Origin: UBA7672 sp041166025
GTDB lineage: Bacteria; Pseudomonadota; Alphaproteobacteria; Caulobacterales; Hyphomonadaceae
NCBI GenBank assembly: GCA_041166025.1
Contig: JBEAMJ010000007.1
Location: 62,001 to 126,000, forward strand
Length of the DNA stretch: 64,000 bases
Reading direction: 5' to 3'
Numbering within the stretch: position 1 is the stretch's first letter; each line of letters begins with the position of its first letter. The translations under genes and the position numbers were made by a program. The notes under the pieces are model-generated. The model worked only from the letters and a program-made list of their open reading frames with translations, did no database searches and was not told where the DNA came from. Positions 52,943 to 62,057 of the stretch are shown here, piece by piece.

Positions 52943-54223
52943 CTACTCGGCAAGATCAGCGGCCAGTGTCGGCGTCGACATGATCCGCTCATACGCAGCC
53001 CACCGGGCCTTCGGATCGCCACCATGACGGTCGACATAGGCCCGGACAAGGTCCTCGCCTACCGAGTAGTTTATCACATAGGAGCGGTAGTCCGCGTCGA
53101 ATTTCAGCGACTGTTCCGCCACATCCCGCGGCGCCATCCGGTACTTCTGCATGAGCGTGATGGCCTGTTCGCGCGTGATTTCTCCGTCGAGATGCATCTG
53201 GGAGACGCGCAGCAGCGCGCCATCCAGCTGCGATGTCGCCTTGCGCATCGCATCGAAGGCGGGCGCCAGCGCCGGGTCGATGCCGGCCAGCGGATAAAGG
53301 ACGTCCATCTCGAACTTAAGCCGCTCCTCGCCCGGGAAGGCGAGGTCCACCCCGAAATCCGCCCCGCCCTCGTTCAGGGGCGCGGCGGGAATGTAGAGCG
53401 GCATCACAGCGTATTCCGGCCAGCCGCGATCGCGATAGTTCCGCTCATTATAGATGCCCTGCACATGGTGGCCCGGATATCCCTCATGGCATCCCAGAAC
53501 CAGCACATTGCCGACCGAAACCGGCTGGTCGGTGTTGATCTCGATGAGGCTCCTGTTCCCGCCCTTGTAGTAGTTGTAGGCGCCCCAGCTCTTGTTGTTG
53601 ACAAGCGCCATCGTGAAGTTCTCGTCCGCCGGCAGATCGATGTACGCGGCGGTGCGTTTGCGGCACTCATCGATTGCAGCATTGACGACCTGCGCCACGC
53701 GCTCGTCGGAAATCGCGTATCTCGCCCGGAACGCGCTGACACGCTGAGACAACGGGCCAGGTCCGGGAACGAGCGCCTCGATGCGCGCCAGCGCGTCGTC
53801 GAAATCGGACAGCGGGCGCAGCTTCGGACGCAAGGCGAACAGAGCTTCGGCCTCTTCTGCAAATGGCGCACGCCTGCCCTCGATCATGTCGAGCCGGAAG
53901 CGCGCGCTCGATGTGTTGGCCTGCAGAACGCGCGCGCGCTGGCCCTGTTCTCCGCCGGTCGACACGTAAGGCGCCAGCCCAGCAACGATCCTCTCGGCTT
54001 CGGCCTTCAGCGCAGGGCGATCGCGCGGATTGCGAACCGCCGCCTCGCGCCACGCCTCTGGCCCGTAATAGGCGTCGACATACCCGCTTTCGTGCGCATC
54101 GATTTCGAGCGTCAGCCGGACATAGTCGCGCGCCAGTCCATCCAGACTCACATCGCTGCTCCCCGGCAACTGGGCGCACGCTGCGAGCGCGACCATGGCG
54201 GCGCCGAACACCCACGCTCTCAC
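52943..54223 (-). CDS. DUF885 lipoprotein, metallopeptidase-like
   Basis: 426 residues. Lipoprotein signal with LAAC at residues 13-16. The core motif CHEGYPGHHVQG resembles the HExxxH-type zinc site of DUF885 proteins, which are related to M3-like peptidases; PLNEGGADFGVDLAFP downstream supplies the second conserved segment. Probably a periplasmic peptidase; activity not shown for most members. ATG overlaps the cobT stop by four bases. Confidence 0.83.
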   Translation of the reverse strand: MRAWVFGAAMVALAACAQLPGSSDVSLDGLARDYVRLTLEIDAHESGYVDAYYGPEAWREAAVRNPRDRPALKAEAERIVAGLAPYVSTGGEQGQRARVLQANTSSARFRLDMIEGRRAPFAEEAEALFALRPKLRPLSDFDDALARIEALVPGPGPLSQRVSAFRARYAISDERVAQVVNAAIDECRKRTAAYIDLPADENFTMALVNNKSWGAYNYYKGGNRSLIEINTDQPVSVGNVLVLGCHEGYPGHHVQGIYNERNYRDRGWPEYAVMPLYIPAAPLNEGGADFGVDLAFPGEERLKFEMDVLYPLAGIDPALAPAFDAMRKATSQLDGALLRVSQMHLDGEITREQAITLMQKYRMAPRDVAEQSLKFDADYRSYVINYSVGEDLVRAYVDRHGGDPKARWAAYERIMSTPTLAADLAE

Positions 54224-56187
54224 CTGGCTGAACTCCTGCCCTTGGCGACCTCGCCGAATGTCGTGCGCTTGACCGGTCGCGCAGATGTCATGGGTCCTCG
54301 CGAGGCCCGGCGCTCGCGCGGTTCGACGATCTGTGCAGAAGCCTTTGCACGTGCGGCCTCTTCCTCGCCGAAGAGCTCCGCCAGCTTGTCGGTCATCACG
54401 CCGCCGAGCTGCTCGGCCTCCACGATGGTCACCGCGCGGCGATACCAGCGCGTGACGTCATGACCAATGCCGATCGCGATCAGCTCGACCGGCGAGACGC
54501 CTTCGATGTGGGCAATCACCTCGCGCAGATGTTTCTCAAGCGGATTGCCAACGTTCACGCTCAATGTGGAATCATCAACCGGGGCGCCATCCGAGATCAC
54601 CATCAGGATCTTGCGCTGCTCGGCGCGCGCCATCAGCCGGTCATGCGCCCAGAGCAACGCCTCGCCATCGATGTTCTCCTTCAGCAGGCCCTCGCGCATC
54701 ATCAGGCCGAGATTGCGCCGCACGCGCCGCCAGGGCGCATCCGCGCTCTTGTAGATGATGTGGCGTAGGTCGTTGAGGCGGCCGGGCGAAGCCGGCTTGC
54801 CGGCCTTGATCCAGTCCTCGCGCGAAAGTCCGCCTTTCCACGCCTGCGTGGTGAAACCGAGGATCTCCACCTTGACGCCACACCGCTCCAGCGTGCGAGC
54901 GAGAATGTCCGCACACAGCGCGGCCACCATGATTGGCCGGCCCCGCATCGAGCCCGAATTGTCGAGCAGAAGCGTCACAACCGTGTCGCGGAACTTGCTC
55001 TCGTCCTCCATCTTGAACGATAGCGGCGCGGTCGGATCGACGATCACGCGCGTCAGACGCGATGTATCCAGAACGCCCTCTTCCAGGTCAAACATCCATG
55101 ACCGGTTCTGCTGCGCCATCAGCCGGCGCTGCAGTCGGTTCGCCAGCCGCGACACTGCCCCTTGCAGGCCCTGCAGCTGGGCATCGAGATAGGCGCGCAG
55201 GCGCGTCAATTCTTCCGGATCGCAAAGCTCGTCGGCGTTCTTCACCTCATCATGAACGGTGGTGAAAGCCTTGTACTCCGACTTGAGCGCGTCGCTGTCG
55301 CGCCAGTTGGGGCGAAGAGGTGTCGCAGGCTCGTCGGCGTCGTCCTCGGTCGCCTCCATTTCGGTGTCGGCATCGTCGGCTGCGGTCGCCTCGATCTGGT
55401 CGCCGGGCTCCCCTTCGCCGGCATCGCTGGAATCCTGTTCCTGCGCCTCTCCCTCGCCTTCGCCATCGCCCTCGCTTTCGTCGGGCGCCTCGCTCTTCGC
55501 CTCGCCTTCTTCCTCGTCCTCGCCTTGTTCCTCGTCGCTGTCCTTGCCGTTGGAGGCCTCATCGCCCAGGCCGAGGTCACGCAGGAGATCGCGCATCAGG
55601 GCCGAGAATGCGGCCTGGTCATTCATGTTCGCCCGCGCGCGCGCGAGCGGGGCTGCCGCTTTTTCGGACAGCTCGTCGCGCCACATCGCCGCCACGCCTT
55701 CGGCCGCGGGCGGCAGCTTGCGCCCGGTGAGCACCTCGCGCAGCACGAATTCCAGCGCATCGTCCATCGGCGCGCGGCTCCTGTCGGTCACCCGGAGATA
55801 GCCGGCGCGTTCGCAACGCTGCTGAAGGACGCAGTCGAGATTCTCAGCCACGCCGTCCATGGCAGCCGCGCCGATCGACTCGATCCGGGCGCGCTCGGCC
55901 GCCTCGAACAGGCGCCGCGCATCTTCGCGCTGGGGCATGGCGCGCGCATGCGCCCGCGCATCGTGATAGGCGACTTTCAGCGCCAGGGCATCCGCCTGCC
56001 CACGCGCGCGGGCGGCGGCGGCGAGGGTCAATTCCTTCGGCGGGGTCGTGAGCGTGATCTGCCCCTCGCTGATGCGGCCGCCATCCACCGAGAAATCGAC
56101 GCCAAGCTCGTCCTGCCCCGCAATGGCCCGCGTGGCGGCGCTGAGGGCGGATTTGAACATGTCCGCACGGTCGATTGCCTTGCTCAT
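54220..56187 (-). CDS. cobT: CobT-type cobaltochelatase subunit / VWA protein
   Basis: 655 residues. N-terminal CobT domain (about 1-220), a very acidic linker around residues 225-290 dominated by Glu, Asp, Gly and Ser, then a von Willebrand A domain with the MIDAS motif DNSGSM (Asp409). With CobS it forms the AAA+/VWA motor that drives cobalt insertion in aerobic B12 synthesis when CobN is present. No cobN or other cob gene is in the window, and many alphaproteobacteria without B12 synthesis retain this pair, so another client is possible. First gene of a four-gene operon with DUF885 and the two phytase-like genes. Confidence 0.9.
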   Translation of the reverse strand: MSKAIDRADMFKSALSAATRAIAGQDELGVDFSVDGGRISEGQITLTTPPKELTLAAAARARGQADALALKVAYHDARAHARAMPQREDARRLFEAAERARIESIGAAAMDGVAENLDCVLQQRCERAGYLRVTDRSRAPMDDALEFVLREVLTGRKLPPAAEGVAAMWRDELSEKAAAPLARARANMNDQAAFSALMRDLLRDLGLGDEASNGKDSDEEQGEDEEEGEAKSEAPDESEGDGEGEGEAQEQDSSDAGEGEPGDQIEATAADDADTEMEATEDDADEPATPLRPNWRDSDALKSEYKAFTTVHDEVKNADELCDPEELTRLRAYLDAQLQGLQGAVSRLANRLQRRLMAQQNRSWMFDLEEGVLDTSRLTRVIVDPTAPLSFKMEDESKFRDTVVTLLLDNSGSMRGRPIMVAALCADILARTLERCGVKVEILGFTTQAWKGGLSREDWIKAGKPASPGRLNDLRHIIYKSADAPWRRVRRNLGLMMREGLLKENIDGEALLWAHDRLMARAEQRKILMVISDGAPVDDSTLSVNVGNPLEKHLREVIAHIEGVSPVELIAIGIGHDVTRWYRRAVTIVEAEQLGGVMTDKLAELFGEEEAARAKASAQIVEPRERRASRGPMTSARPVKRTTFGEVAKGRSSAR

Positions 56188-56229
56188 GCCCCGACCTTTA
56201 GGGCCCGCCCGCCCGGCTGGGAAGGCCCG

Positions 56230-57477
56230 TCAACCGTCCCCGAGCGCCCCGATGGCCGAGAGCGGCGAACCGATTGCTCCTGCCACGAGCGCGGCAAGGA
56301 TTTTAGGCGCCGGCCAGAGCCGCGAGAGCGGCGACATGACCCAGTCCCGAACCAGTGGAGGCAGCACCCCATCGCTCTGATAGGCCGGCGTAAAAAGGCG
56401 GGAGGCAAGCTGATAGATGCGGACATGAGCCACCCGGGCGCTGGCATAGGCGCTCATTGCAGCCGTGGAGTCGGGGTGCGCACCCAGTGCCCCCGATAGC
56501 GCCAGCGCATCCAGCAGAGCCATGTTCGCACCCTGCCCCAGTTGCGGACTCGCCGCATGCCAGCTGTCGCCGATGTGGATGACGTCTTTGCCCACGGGCG
56601 AGCGCAAGGCGCCATGGCAATAGCTTGCGAAGATGAGCTGCTCGCGGTTTGTGATCTGATTCAGCAAAGGCGCGGTCTGTGGCCAGAGACGCATCACCTC
56701 CATCTTCCACACATCGAGTCCCTGAGCTTGCCACCCATCCAGCTGATCGTGCCTCAGGCTCCAGAAGAAAGCGGCCTGGCGAGGCGCCTCCGGGCGGACG
56801 CTCCCGATGGGCAAAACGCCAACCATCCTGCGTGCTGCTTCATAGCGTTGCTCCAGCGCAGTCGGATCGAAGCCATGCCCATCCCCGCCGTCGGGCCAAT
56901 CGAGATTGCTCCACAGCGCCCCAAAGCGCAGCGCAGGCAAGGGCAGGTCGCGCGCGAGTGGCGAGCGTACGCCAAGCGCGTCCAGCAGGATATCGAACCT
57001 GGCGCTCGCCCGGCTATCGCGGAAGGCCAGCCGGCCGCCGTGCGCGCCCACAACCTCCCTCCCGCCCTCGAAACCTGCGCCGGCGCGCACAGCAGCATCG
57101 AACAGCGCCTCGAACAAAGCACCGCGATGAACGGCAAGTCCCTCTCCAACGCCGCCGCCCAGGGCGCGATAGCGCACATCGAGGACCACACGACCCGACG
57201 GCTGAGCGCGCCCGAACAGCCGCCTGATCGGCGCGCCGAGCGCGCGAAGACGATCACCGACCCCGATTGCATCGAGCACCGCAAGGCCAACAGGCTGGAG
57301 GATGAGCCCCGAGCCCAGCGGCGCCGGCCGCTCCATGCGGTCATGAACGACGACCGAGAACCCCTGGCGCGCCAGCAATGCGGCGCTTGCCAGGCCTGCA
57401 ATGCCGCCGCCCGCAATCCCGATTGATCGAACCCGCAACCGCCCGCTCCTGAATCGGACAGTCAGATTACGGATCAT
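56230..57477 (-). CDS. FAD-dependent monooxygenase
   Basis: 415 residues. FAD-binding GIAGGGIAGLASAALL (GxGxxG) near residue 20, the class A monooxygenase motif HIGDSWHAASPQLGQGANMALLDA near residue 310 (GD motif), and a hydrophobic C-terminal segment. It resembles salicylate- or UbiH-type hydroxylases that use NAD(P)H and O2. Substrate unknown. A TTG closer to the domain could be the true start; ATG 57477 adds about 13 residues. The next gene, cobT, starts 42 bases after its stop. Confidence 0.85.
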   Translation of the reverse strand: MIRNLTVRFRSGRLRVRSIGIAGGGIAGLASAALLARQGFSVVVHDRMERPAPLGSGLILQPVGLAVLDAIGVGDRLRALGAPIRRLFGRAQPSGRVVLDVRYRALGGGVGEGLAVHRGALFEALFDAAVRAGAGFEGGREVVGAHGGRLAFRDSRASARFDILLDALGVRSPLARDLPLPALRFGALWSNLDWPDGGDGHGFDPTALEQRYEAARRMVGVLPIGSVRPEAPRQAAFFWSLRHDQLDGWQAQGLDVWKMEVMRLWPQTAPLLNQITNREQLIFASYCHGALRSPVGKDVIHIGDSWHAASPQLGQGANMALLDALALSGALGAHPDSTAAMSAYASARVAHVRIYQLASRLFTPAYQSDGVLPPLVRDWVMSPLSRLWPAPKILAALVAGAIGSPLSAIGALGDG

Positions 57478-57773
57478 TGAGCTTCACGGCTAACCCGAAT
57501 CAGGAGCGCGACAATCAGGCGCGTGTTTGGTTAGCCGAACCAATCGCGAGACCTGCGATCTCCCTGGAAGTCTTCCTTGCAGCCTCGATTGCCGAGGCGT
57601 TTATGGCGATCCGCTCGATCCAGACCGGGGCCGCCGGGGGCAAGACAGCCAGCGCTGCGATCGGAAACAGCACCGTCAATGAAAGTGCTTAAGGCAGCGC
57701 CATCATCGGCGTGACTGCTGGCGCCGTCACCGGAACACTGGCCGAGGAACACGATCCAGGTGAGCCGACGACG
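57478..57773. other. Gap with inverted repeat, no firm gene
   Basis: 296 bases upstream of the monooxygenase gene. CGGCTAACC (57487-57495) and GGTTAGCCG (57529-57537) form a 9-bp inverted repeat with a 33-base centre, just before the monooxygenase start, and may be its operator or a hairpin in its mRNA leader. A 71-codon rightward frame from a TTG at 57477 and a leftward 73-codon frame exist, but neither has a convincing start or recognisable product. Confidence 0.4.
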
Positions 57774-58322
57774 CTACAGCATGGCGGGCGCCACCGGCAG
57801 GTTGAAGGCCGCCGCCATCCGTCGCGCGGCTGTTTCCGGATCCTCAAGGTCGGAATCGATCACGAGGTCCGCAGCCGGCATCTCCTGCTCGCTGGCCAGA
57901 AAGCTGTCTCGCAAATCCCGCAGCAGGTCGCGCGAGACCAGCTTGCCGAATTCCTTGCGATCGTCGTTTCCGATGCGGCGTTCCTGTTCGTCCGGCGAGA
58001 CGAGGATGCGCGCGAACCTGACCTCGCCCCCGCCTGCGGTTACGAGATCCACGACACGCCCCGCGAACCCCCGCTCGACCGTGGATTCCGGCTGGAAGGT
58101 AAAGATCAGCGACCGGCCGGCCGAGATCGCCGTTTCGAACCCCGCCATCCATATCGCTTCGCGCAGCCTAACGAACTCCGGGGCGCCGAAAGGTAATCGT
58201 TCGAGCAACGCATCGACCACAAGGTGGTTGTGGAACACCGGCAGGCCGGTCAGGCGTTCAAGCTCGCGCGCTATTGTGAGCTTGCCCGACGCTGGCCCGC
58301 CCCAGATAAAAACCAGCTTCAT
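57774..58322 (-). CDS. P-loop NTPase, kinase-like
   Basis: 182 residues. N-terminal Walker A FIWGGPASGKLT (7-18) and the fold of shikimate/adenylate-type kinases: HNHLVVDALLERLPFG and LVSPDEQERRIGNDDRKEFG follow. Probably phosphorylates a small molecule; substrate unknown. Its ATG overlaps the stop of the dienelactone hydrolase gene by four bases, so the two are made together. Confidence 0.75.
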   Translation of the reverse strand: MKLVFIWGGPASGKLTIARELERLTGLPVFHNHLVVDALLERLPFGAPEFVRLREAIWMAGFETAISAGRSLIFTFQPESTVERGFAGRVVDLVTAGGGEVRFARILVSPDEQERRIGNDDRKEFGKLVSRDLLRDLRDSFLASEQEMPAADLVIDSDLEDPETAARRMAAAFNLPVAPAML

Positions 58323-58993
58323 GCGCCAGCGAACAGAGCGATTGTCCGCTCGAAGGCCAGGGCGTCGGATGCGGCGTCGTAATCAGCGGAGTTCCGGCGC
58401 GCAAAGCCATGACCGGCCTCGTAGACGTAGACCGGCACATCGGGATGCGCTGCCTCGATCTTGTCGACCGCACCCTTGAGCGGGATGTGCGCATCCTTCG
58501 CACCAAAATGACAGATCGTCGGGCATTTCGGCTTCAGCCCCACCAGCTGCGCGATGTTGCCGCCATAGTAGCAGGATGCAGCGGCAAGACCGTCGATACG
58601 CGCCGCCGCCATCCAGCTCATCGATCCGCCATAGCAGTAGCCGGTGATGCAGACCTTCCCTGCTCCCTTGAGGACGTCGAATGCGCCGCCGATGTCGTTC
58701 ATCGCATTCTCGGGCCCGTTGCCAGTCGCCAGTTCAAAGCCGCGCGCCATGCCGGCGGCCACATCCTGCGGCTGCACAATGAAGCCGCGCTCGGCGCGAT
58801 CGTACATCGACGGCGCAATCGCCTCATACCCGGCTGCGCCGAAGCGTTGCGCCATCTCCTTGATGTGGTCGGAGAGACCAAAGATCTCCTGGATCACGAT
58901 CACGCCGCCCTTGCGGGGCCCTGCAGCCTTCACATGCCAGGCGTCGAGTTCGAAGCCGTCACGGCTCTTCATGCGGATCATGCTGCCGGTCAT
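58319..58993 (-). CDS. Dienelactone hydrolase family protein
   Basis: 224 residues, soluble. Triad Cys120 in GYCYGGS, Asp167 in GAKDAHI and His195 in EAGHGFAR; the oxyanion region QEIFGLSDHIK is typical of carboxymethylenebutenolidase-like enzymes. Unlike the copy at 48.9 kb it has no N-terminal export segment and belongs to a different branch. AGGAG lies nine bases before ATG 58993. Confidence 0.9.
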   Translation of the reverse strand: MTGSMIRMKSRDGFELDAWHVKAAGPRKGGVIVIQEIFGLSDHIKEMAQRFGAAGYEAIAPSMYDRAERGFIVQPQDVAAGMARGFELATGNGPENAMNDIGGAFDVLKGAGKVCITGYCYGGSMSWMAAARIDGLAAASCYYGGNIAQLVGLKPKCPTICHFGAKDAHIPLKGAVDKIEAAHPDVPVYVYEAGHGFARRNSADYDAASDALAFERTIALFAGA

Positions 58994-59056
58994 CGCGGTC
59001 TCCTGTGACTGTCGAAAAGACAATAGTGGCAAAGCCTGGCGCGGCAAATCGTGGCT

Positions 59057-59239
59057 TCAGACCCGGAAGACGAACGTGATCAGAAGCATGAGCGCGCCAG
59101 TGAGAAGCAGGAGGAGCGCAACCGCCATTGCGCAACCCGGCCCGGCGTCAGTCTGGAACTTCGAACCGCGAAAACGCCAGGCCAGCGCGCCCCCGGCGAC
59201 CAGCATTACGATGCTGATCAGCAGCATCCTCCAGTCCAT
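59057..59239 (-). CDS. Small membrane protein, 60 aa
   Basis: MDWRMLLISIVMLVAGGALA at the start and a second hydrophobic helix (AMAVALLLLLTGALMLLITF) predict a two-helix hairpin with a short loop. Located between GNAT and hydrolase genes on the same strand, with 28 and 63 bases on either side. No family recognised, but size, composition and position make it a likely real gene. Confidence 0.6.
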   Translation of the reverse strand: MDWRMLLISIVMLVAGGALAWRFRGSKFQTDAGPGCAMAVALLLLLTGALMLLITFVFRV

Positions 59240-59267
59240 CAGAGCCTCCCCGCCGCATGCCGCTGGA

Positions 59268-59798
59268 TCAGGCCAGCTCCTTGACCATCACCCGCATGGC
59301 GCGACTGCGTCCGGGGCGCAGGCCGCCCGAAAAGGTCTGGCCGCCAATGTCGGCGAAGCCCCAGCGCTCATAGGCGGCGCGCGCCCATTCGGCATGCTCC
59401 ATCACGTCGAGCCAGATATAGCGGAGCCCTTCGGCCCGCGCCTGCGCCTCGGCCGCTTCCAGCAACTTCTTGCCGATGCCGCCGCGCCGCGCGCCGGGCA
59501 GCAGGTAGATGCGCGGGATCTCCGCTCCGCCCTCGCGCTGGTTGATCGGCTCATGCGACCCCACGATCATGGTGAGGAAGCCGACGCCGACGCCATCCTG
59601 CCGCGCGATCCAAACGCGGGCTTCCGGCCTCGCCATGGTCAGGCTGAATGCATCCTCGCCGAATGTCTTGAGCTGGTGGAAGAACGCGACCGGATCATCC
59701 CAGTCATCGTGATAGGCGGCCGCATAGGCCGCAGGACCGATGACCCCGAGGTCTCCGGCGTCTCGCTCGGCGGCGCGGGTGATGAGGAGATCGCTCAC
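59268..59798 (-). CDS. GNAT-family acetyltransferase
   Basis: 176 residues from a GTG at 59798 that overlaps the cobS stop by four bases, with AAAGG upstream. Domain: VWIARQDGVGVGFLTMIVG, the acetyl-CoA loop PGARRGGIGKKLLEAAE and WARAAYERWGFADIGG. Substrate unknown. Coupling to cobS suggests they are produced together, without telling a shared role. Confidence 0.85.
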   Translation of the reverse strand: MSDLLITRAAERDAGDLGVIGPAAYAAAYHDDWDDPVAFFHQLKTFGEDAFSLTMARPEARVWIARQDGVGVGFLTMIVGSHEPINQREGGAEIPRIYLLPGARRGGIGKKLLEAAEAQARAEGLRYIWLDVMEHAEWARAAYERWGFADIGGQTFSGGLRPGRSRAMRVMVKELA

Positions 59799-60778
59799 GC
59801 GACCTTTACCATGGCTGCACTCTCCGGCAGCTCCTTGGCGAAGGCGCGCTGATAGAACTCGGCGATCGCCGGACGCTCCAGCTCGTCGCACTTGTTGACG
59901 AAGGTCATGCGGAAGGCGAGGCCAATGTCGCCAAAGATCAGGGTGTTCTCACCCCAGGTGATGACCGTGCGCGGGCTCATGACCGTCGAAATGTCGCCGG
60001 CGATGAAGGCGTTGCGCGTCATGTCGGCGACGCGCACCATCTTCGCGACAGTAGCCTTGTCGAGATCGGGCACCTTCGCGGAGACGATCTCCACCTCGGC
60101 GTCGTGCTCGAGATAGTTGAGCGTCGTAACAATGGACCAGCGGTCGAGCTGGCCCTGGTTGAGCTGCTGCGTACCGTGATAGAGGCCGGTCGTGTCCCCG
60201 AGGCCCACCGTGTTCGTCGTCGAGAACAGGCGGAACCAGGGGTGCGGCTTCATCACCCGGTTCTGGTCGAGCAGCGTCAGCTGGCCCGATGCTTCGAGGA
60301 TACGCTGGATCACGAACATCACGTCGGGACGTCCCGCATCGTACTCGTCGAACACCAGCGCGATCGGGCGCTGCAGCGCCCAGGGGAGAATCCCCTCCCG
60401 AAACTCGGTCACCTGCTTGCCGTCCTTGAGCACAATTGCGTCCTTGCCGACGAGGTCGATCCGGCTCACATGGCTGTCGAGGTTGATGCGGATCAGGGGC
60501 CAGTTGAGGCGCGCCGCAACCTGCTCGATATGGGTGGATTTTCCGGTGCCGTGATAGCCCTGGATCATCACGCGGCGGTTGTGCTTGAAGCCGGCGAGGA
60601 TCGCCCGCGTCGTCTGCGGATCAAACCGGTAGGCCGGATCGAAGTCAGGGACATAGGCGGTCTTCTCGGCGAAAGCCGGGGCCTTCCAGTCGAGATCGAA
60701 GCCAAAGGTCTTCCTGACATCCACCTCTTTCGTGGGCGCGAGCGAGATCAGGGCTTCGGAGGCGTCAGTCACGGCCAT
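59795..60778 (-). CDS. cobS: CobS-type cobaltochelatase AAA+ subunit
   Basis: 327 residues, the usual CobS length. N-terminal VRKTFGFDLDWKAPAF region, then a MoxR-like AAA+ module with Walker A GYHGTGKS (74-81), Walker B IALVFDEYD (about 139-147) and the sensor FSTTNTVG. With CobT it forms a hexameric motor. ATG 60778 is chosen because it starts the conserved N-terminus; the frame extends upstream without reason. cobT lies 3.6 kb further on the same strand with five genes between. Confidence 0.92.
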   Translation of the reverse strand: MAVTDASEALISLAPTKEVDVRKTFGFDLDWKAPAFAEKTAYVPDFDPAYRFDPQTTRAILAGFKHNRRVMIQGYHGTGKSTHIEQVAARLNWPLIRINLDSHVSRIDLVGKDAIVLKDGKQVTEFREGILPWALQRPIALVFDEYDAGRPDVMFVIQRILEASGQLTLLDQNRVMKPHPWFRLFSTTNTVGLGDTTGLYHGTQQLNQGQLDRWSIVTTLNYLEHDAEVEIVSAKVPDLDKATVAKMVRVADMTRNAFIAGDISTVMSPRTVITWGENTLIFGDIGLAFRMTFVNKCDELERPAIAEFYQRAFAKELPESAAMVKVA

Positions 60779-60975
60779 GGGAGGAAAATCTCTCGTATCC
60801 AGACTTCGGATATAGTCGCTCCCGCGGACACATTGCAACGCAGCACGTAAGCCCGATTTCGCGGCTTCAGCCCCTGAATCCGTCTGCATTTCACGAAAAT
60901 CACCCTTCCGGGCGATTGCGCCGGCGCGGCCAAGGCCGCTTGATCAGACCCTCAGGCACGAAGGAGCATCGACAG

Positions 60976-61353
60976 ATGGCAAAGGTCATTGGCGTTGGCG
61001 GCATCTTCTTCAAATCGAAGGACCCGACGGCGCTCCTCAACTGGTATCGCGAGGTGCTCGGGCTCCATGTCCACGACTGGGGCGGCGTCTTCCTGACGCC
61101 CGAAGCGATGGCGGCCCACCCCGGCGCCGGCACGGTGTTCGCCCCCTTCAAGCAGGACACGACCTATTTCGAGCCCTCGACCAGGGACTTCATGATCAAC
61201 CTCGCGGTCGACGATCTCGATGCGGTGCTGGCGAACTGCGCAAAGCACGGCGTCGAGGCGAAAGTCCTGCCGCCGGAACCGAACGGCAAGTTCGCCCATA
61301 TCAGCGATCCGGAGGGAACGCGGATTGAACTGTGGGAACCGAAACCGATGTGA
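60976..61353 (+). CDS. VOC-family (glyoxalase-like) protein
   Basis: 125 residues forming two beta-alpha-beta-beta-beta modules: GGIFFKSKDPTALLNWYREVLG in the first and MINLAVDDLDAVLANC through FAHISDPEGTRIELWEP in the second. The latter holds the typical metal-ligand Glu. VOC proteins include glyoxalases, dioxygenases and resistance proteins; function unknown. It runs opposite to its neighbours, between cobS and the J-domain gene. AAGGAGC lies about ten bases before ATG 60976. Confidence 0.88.
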   Translation: MAKVIGVGGIFFKSKDPTALLNWYREVLGLHVHDWGGVFLTPEAMAAHPGAGTVFAPFKQDTTYFEPSTRDFMINLAVDDLDAVLANCAKHGVEAKVLPPEPNGKFAHISDPEGTRIELWEPKPM

Positions 61354-61367
61354 CGGCAGGCCGCCGT

Positions 61368-62030
61368 CTATGCCAGCCCGCTCGCCTTCAGCGCCTTGAA
61401 GGCGCGAATCACCACGTGCAGGCGGTGCTCCATCGAGCGGTCGCCGCCATTGCTGTCCGGGTGATACTGCTTCACCAGCGCGCCATAGCGTTCACGGACC
61501 TGGGCGGGTTCGGCTGAATGGGGCAAGCCCATCTCGTCCAGCGCGCGGATCTGCAGGCGCGTTCGCCCGCGCGCCACCGCCGCCTCGCCCTTGCCGGTGT
61601 GGCCGTTGTAGAGCCAGTCCTTCGCGCCTTTCCAGCCGCGCGGATTGTTCATGCGGGCCGCCCTGCCCTCAGCGCCCACGGGCCCTCCGCCAAAGCGCCA
61701 GGTCGGCTTGTGGCCGTGGCCAGCCGAGGCCTGGAAGGCAGTAATCTCGTCCTCGGTCATGCCTTCGAAAAAGTCGAAGCTCTCATTGTATTCAGCCGCG
61801 TGGCGCTGGCAGAACCAGTAATGGTCCTCGGGGGCCGCTTTCTGCCCCGGAACCTGCACAACGCGCGAGGAAAACGGCTTGGGCGCCTTGCACAGGCCCA
61901 GCTCGTCACAACCTTTATGTTCGCAGCGCTGCACATAAGCGCCCGCCTTCCGCCGGCCACCCGGCGGGTTGACGCGGATGTCGACGAACTTGACGCGGTA
62001 GTCCCGCATGTAGTTTTCGGCAGCGGACAT
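61368..62030 (-). CDS. J-domain protein next to cobS
   Basis: 220 residues. The C-terminal 55 residues form a J domain with the essential HPD in KQYHPDSNGGDR; the N-terminal 160 residues hold several Cys/His (QRCEHKGCDELGLCKAP ... WFCQRHAAEYN) that may bind zinc and the phrase FDFFEGMTEDEITAFQ. J domains recruit Hsp70. I recall this J-domain protein next to cobS/bolA in many alphaproteobacteria, which would link it to the CobST motor; that is inference. Confidence 0.88.
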   Translation of the reverse strand: MSAAENYMRDYRVKFVDIRVNPPGGRRKAGAYVQRCEHKGCDELGLCKAPKPFSSRVVQVPGQKAAPEDHYWFCQRHAAEYNESFDFFEGMTEDEITAFQASAGHGHKPTWRFGGGPVGAEGRAARMNNPRGWKGAKDWLYNGHTGKGEAAVARGRTRLQIRALDEMGLPHSAEPAQVRERYGALVKQYHPDSNGGDRSMEHRLHVVIRAFKALKASGLA

Positions 62031-62057
62031 GGGTCTGATCTTGGGATGCGTTCGTTA

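Noticed and set aside
55380..55570. Repeat-like tract of GAG/GAC-type codons
   Set aside because: Encodes the acidic linker common in CobT proteins; irregular, not a tandem array.
55162..56499. 445-codon frame opposite cobT with hydrophobic runs resembling membrane helices
   Set aside because: The apparent helices are the antisense of the acidic Glu/Asp linker of CobT.
57477..57692. 71-codon rightward frame
   Set aside because: TTG start, no ribosome site, no family; overlaps the upstream region of the monooxygenase gene.
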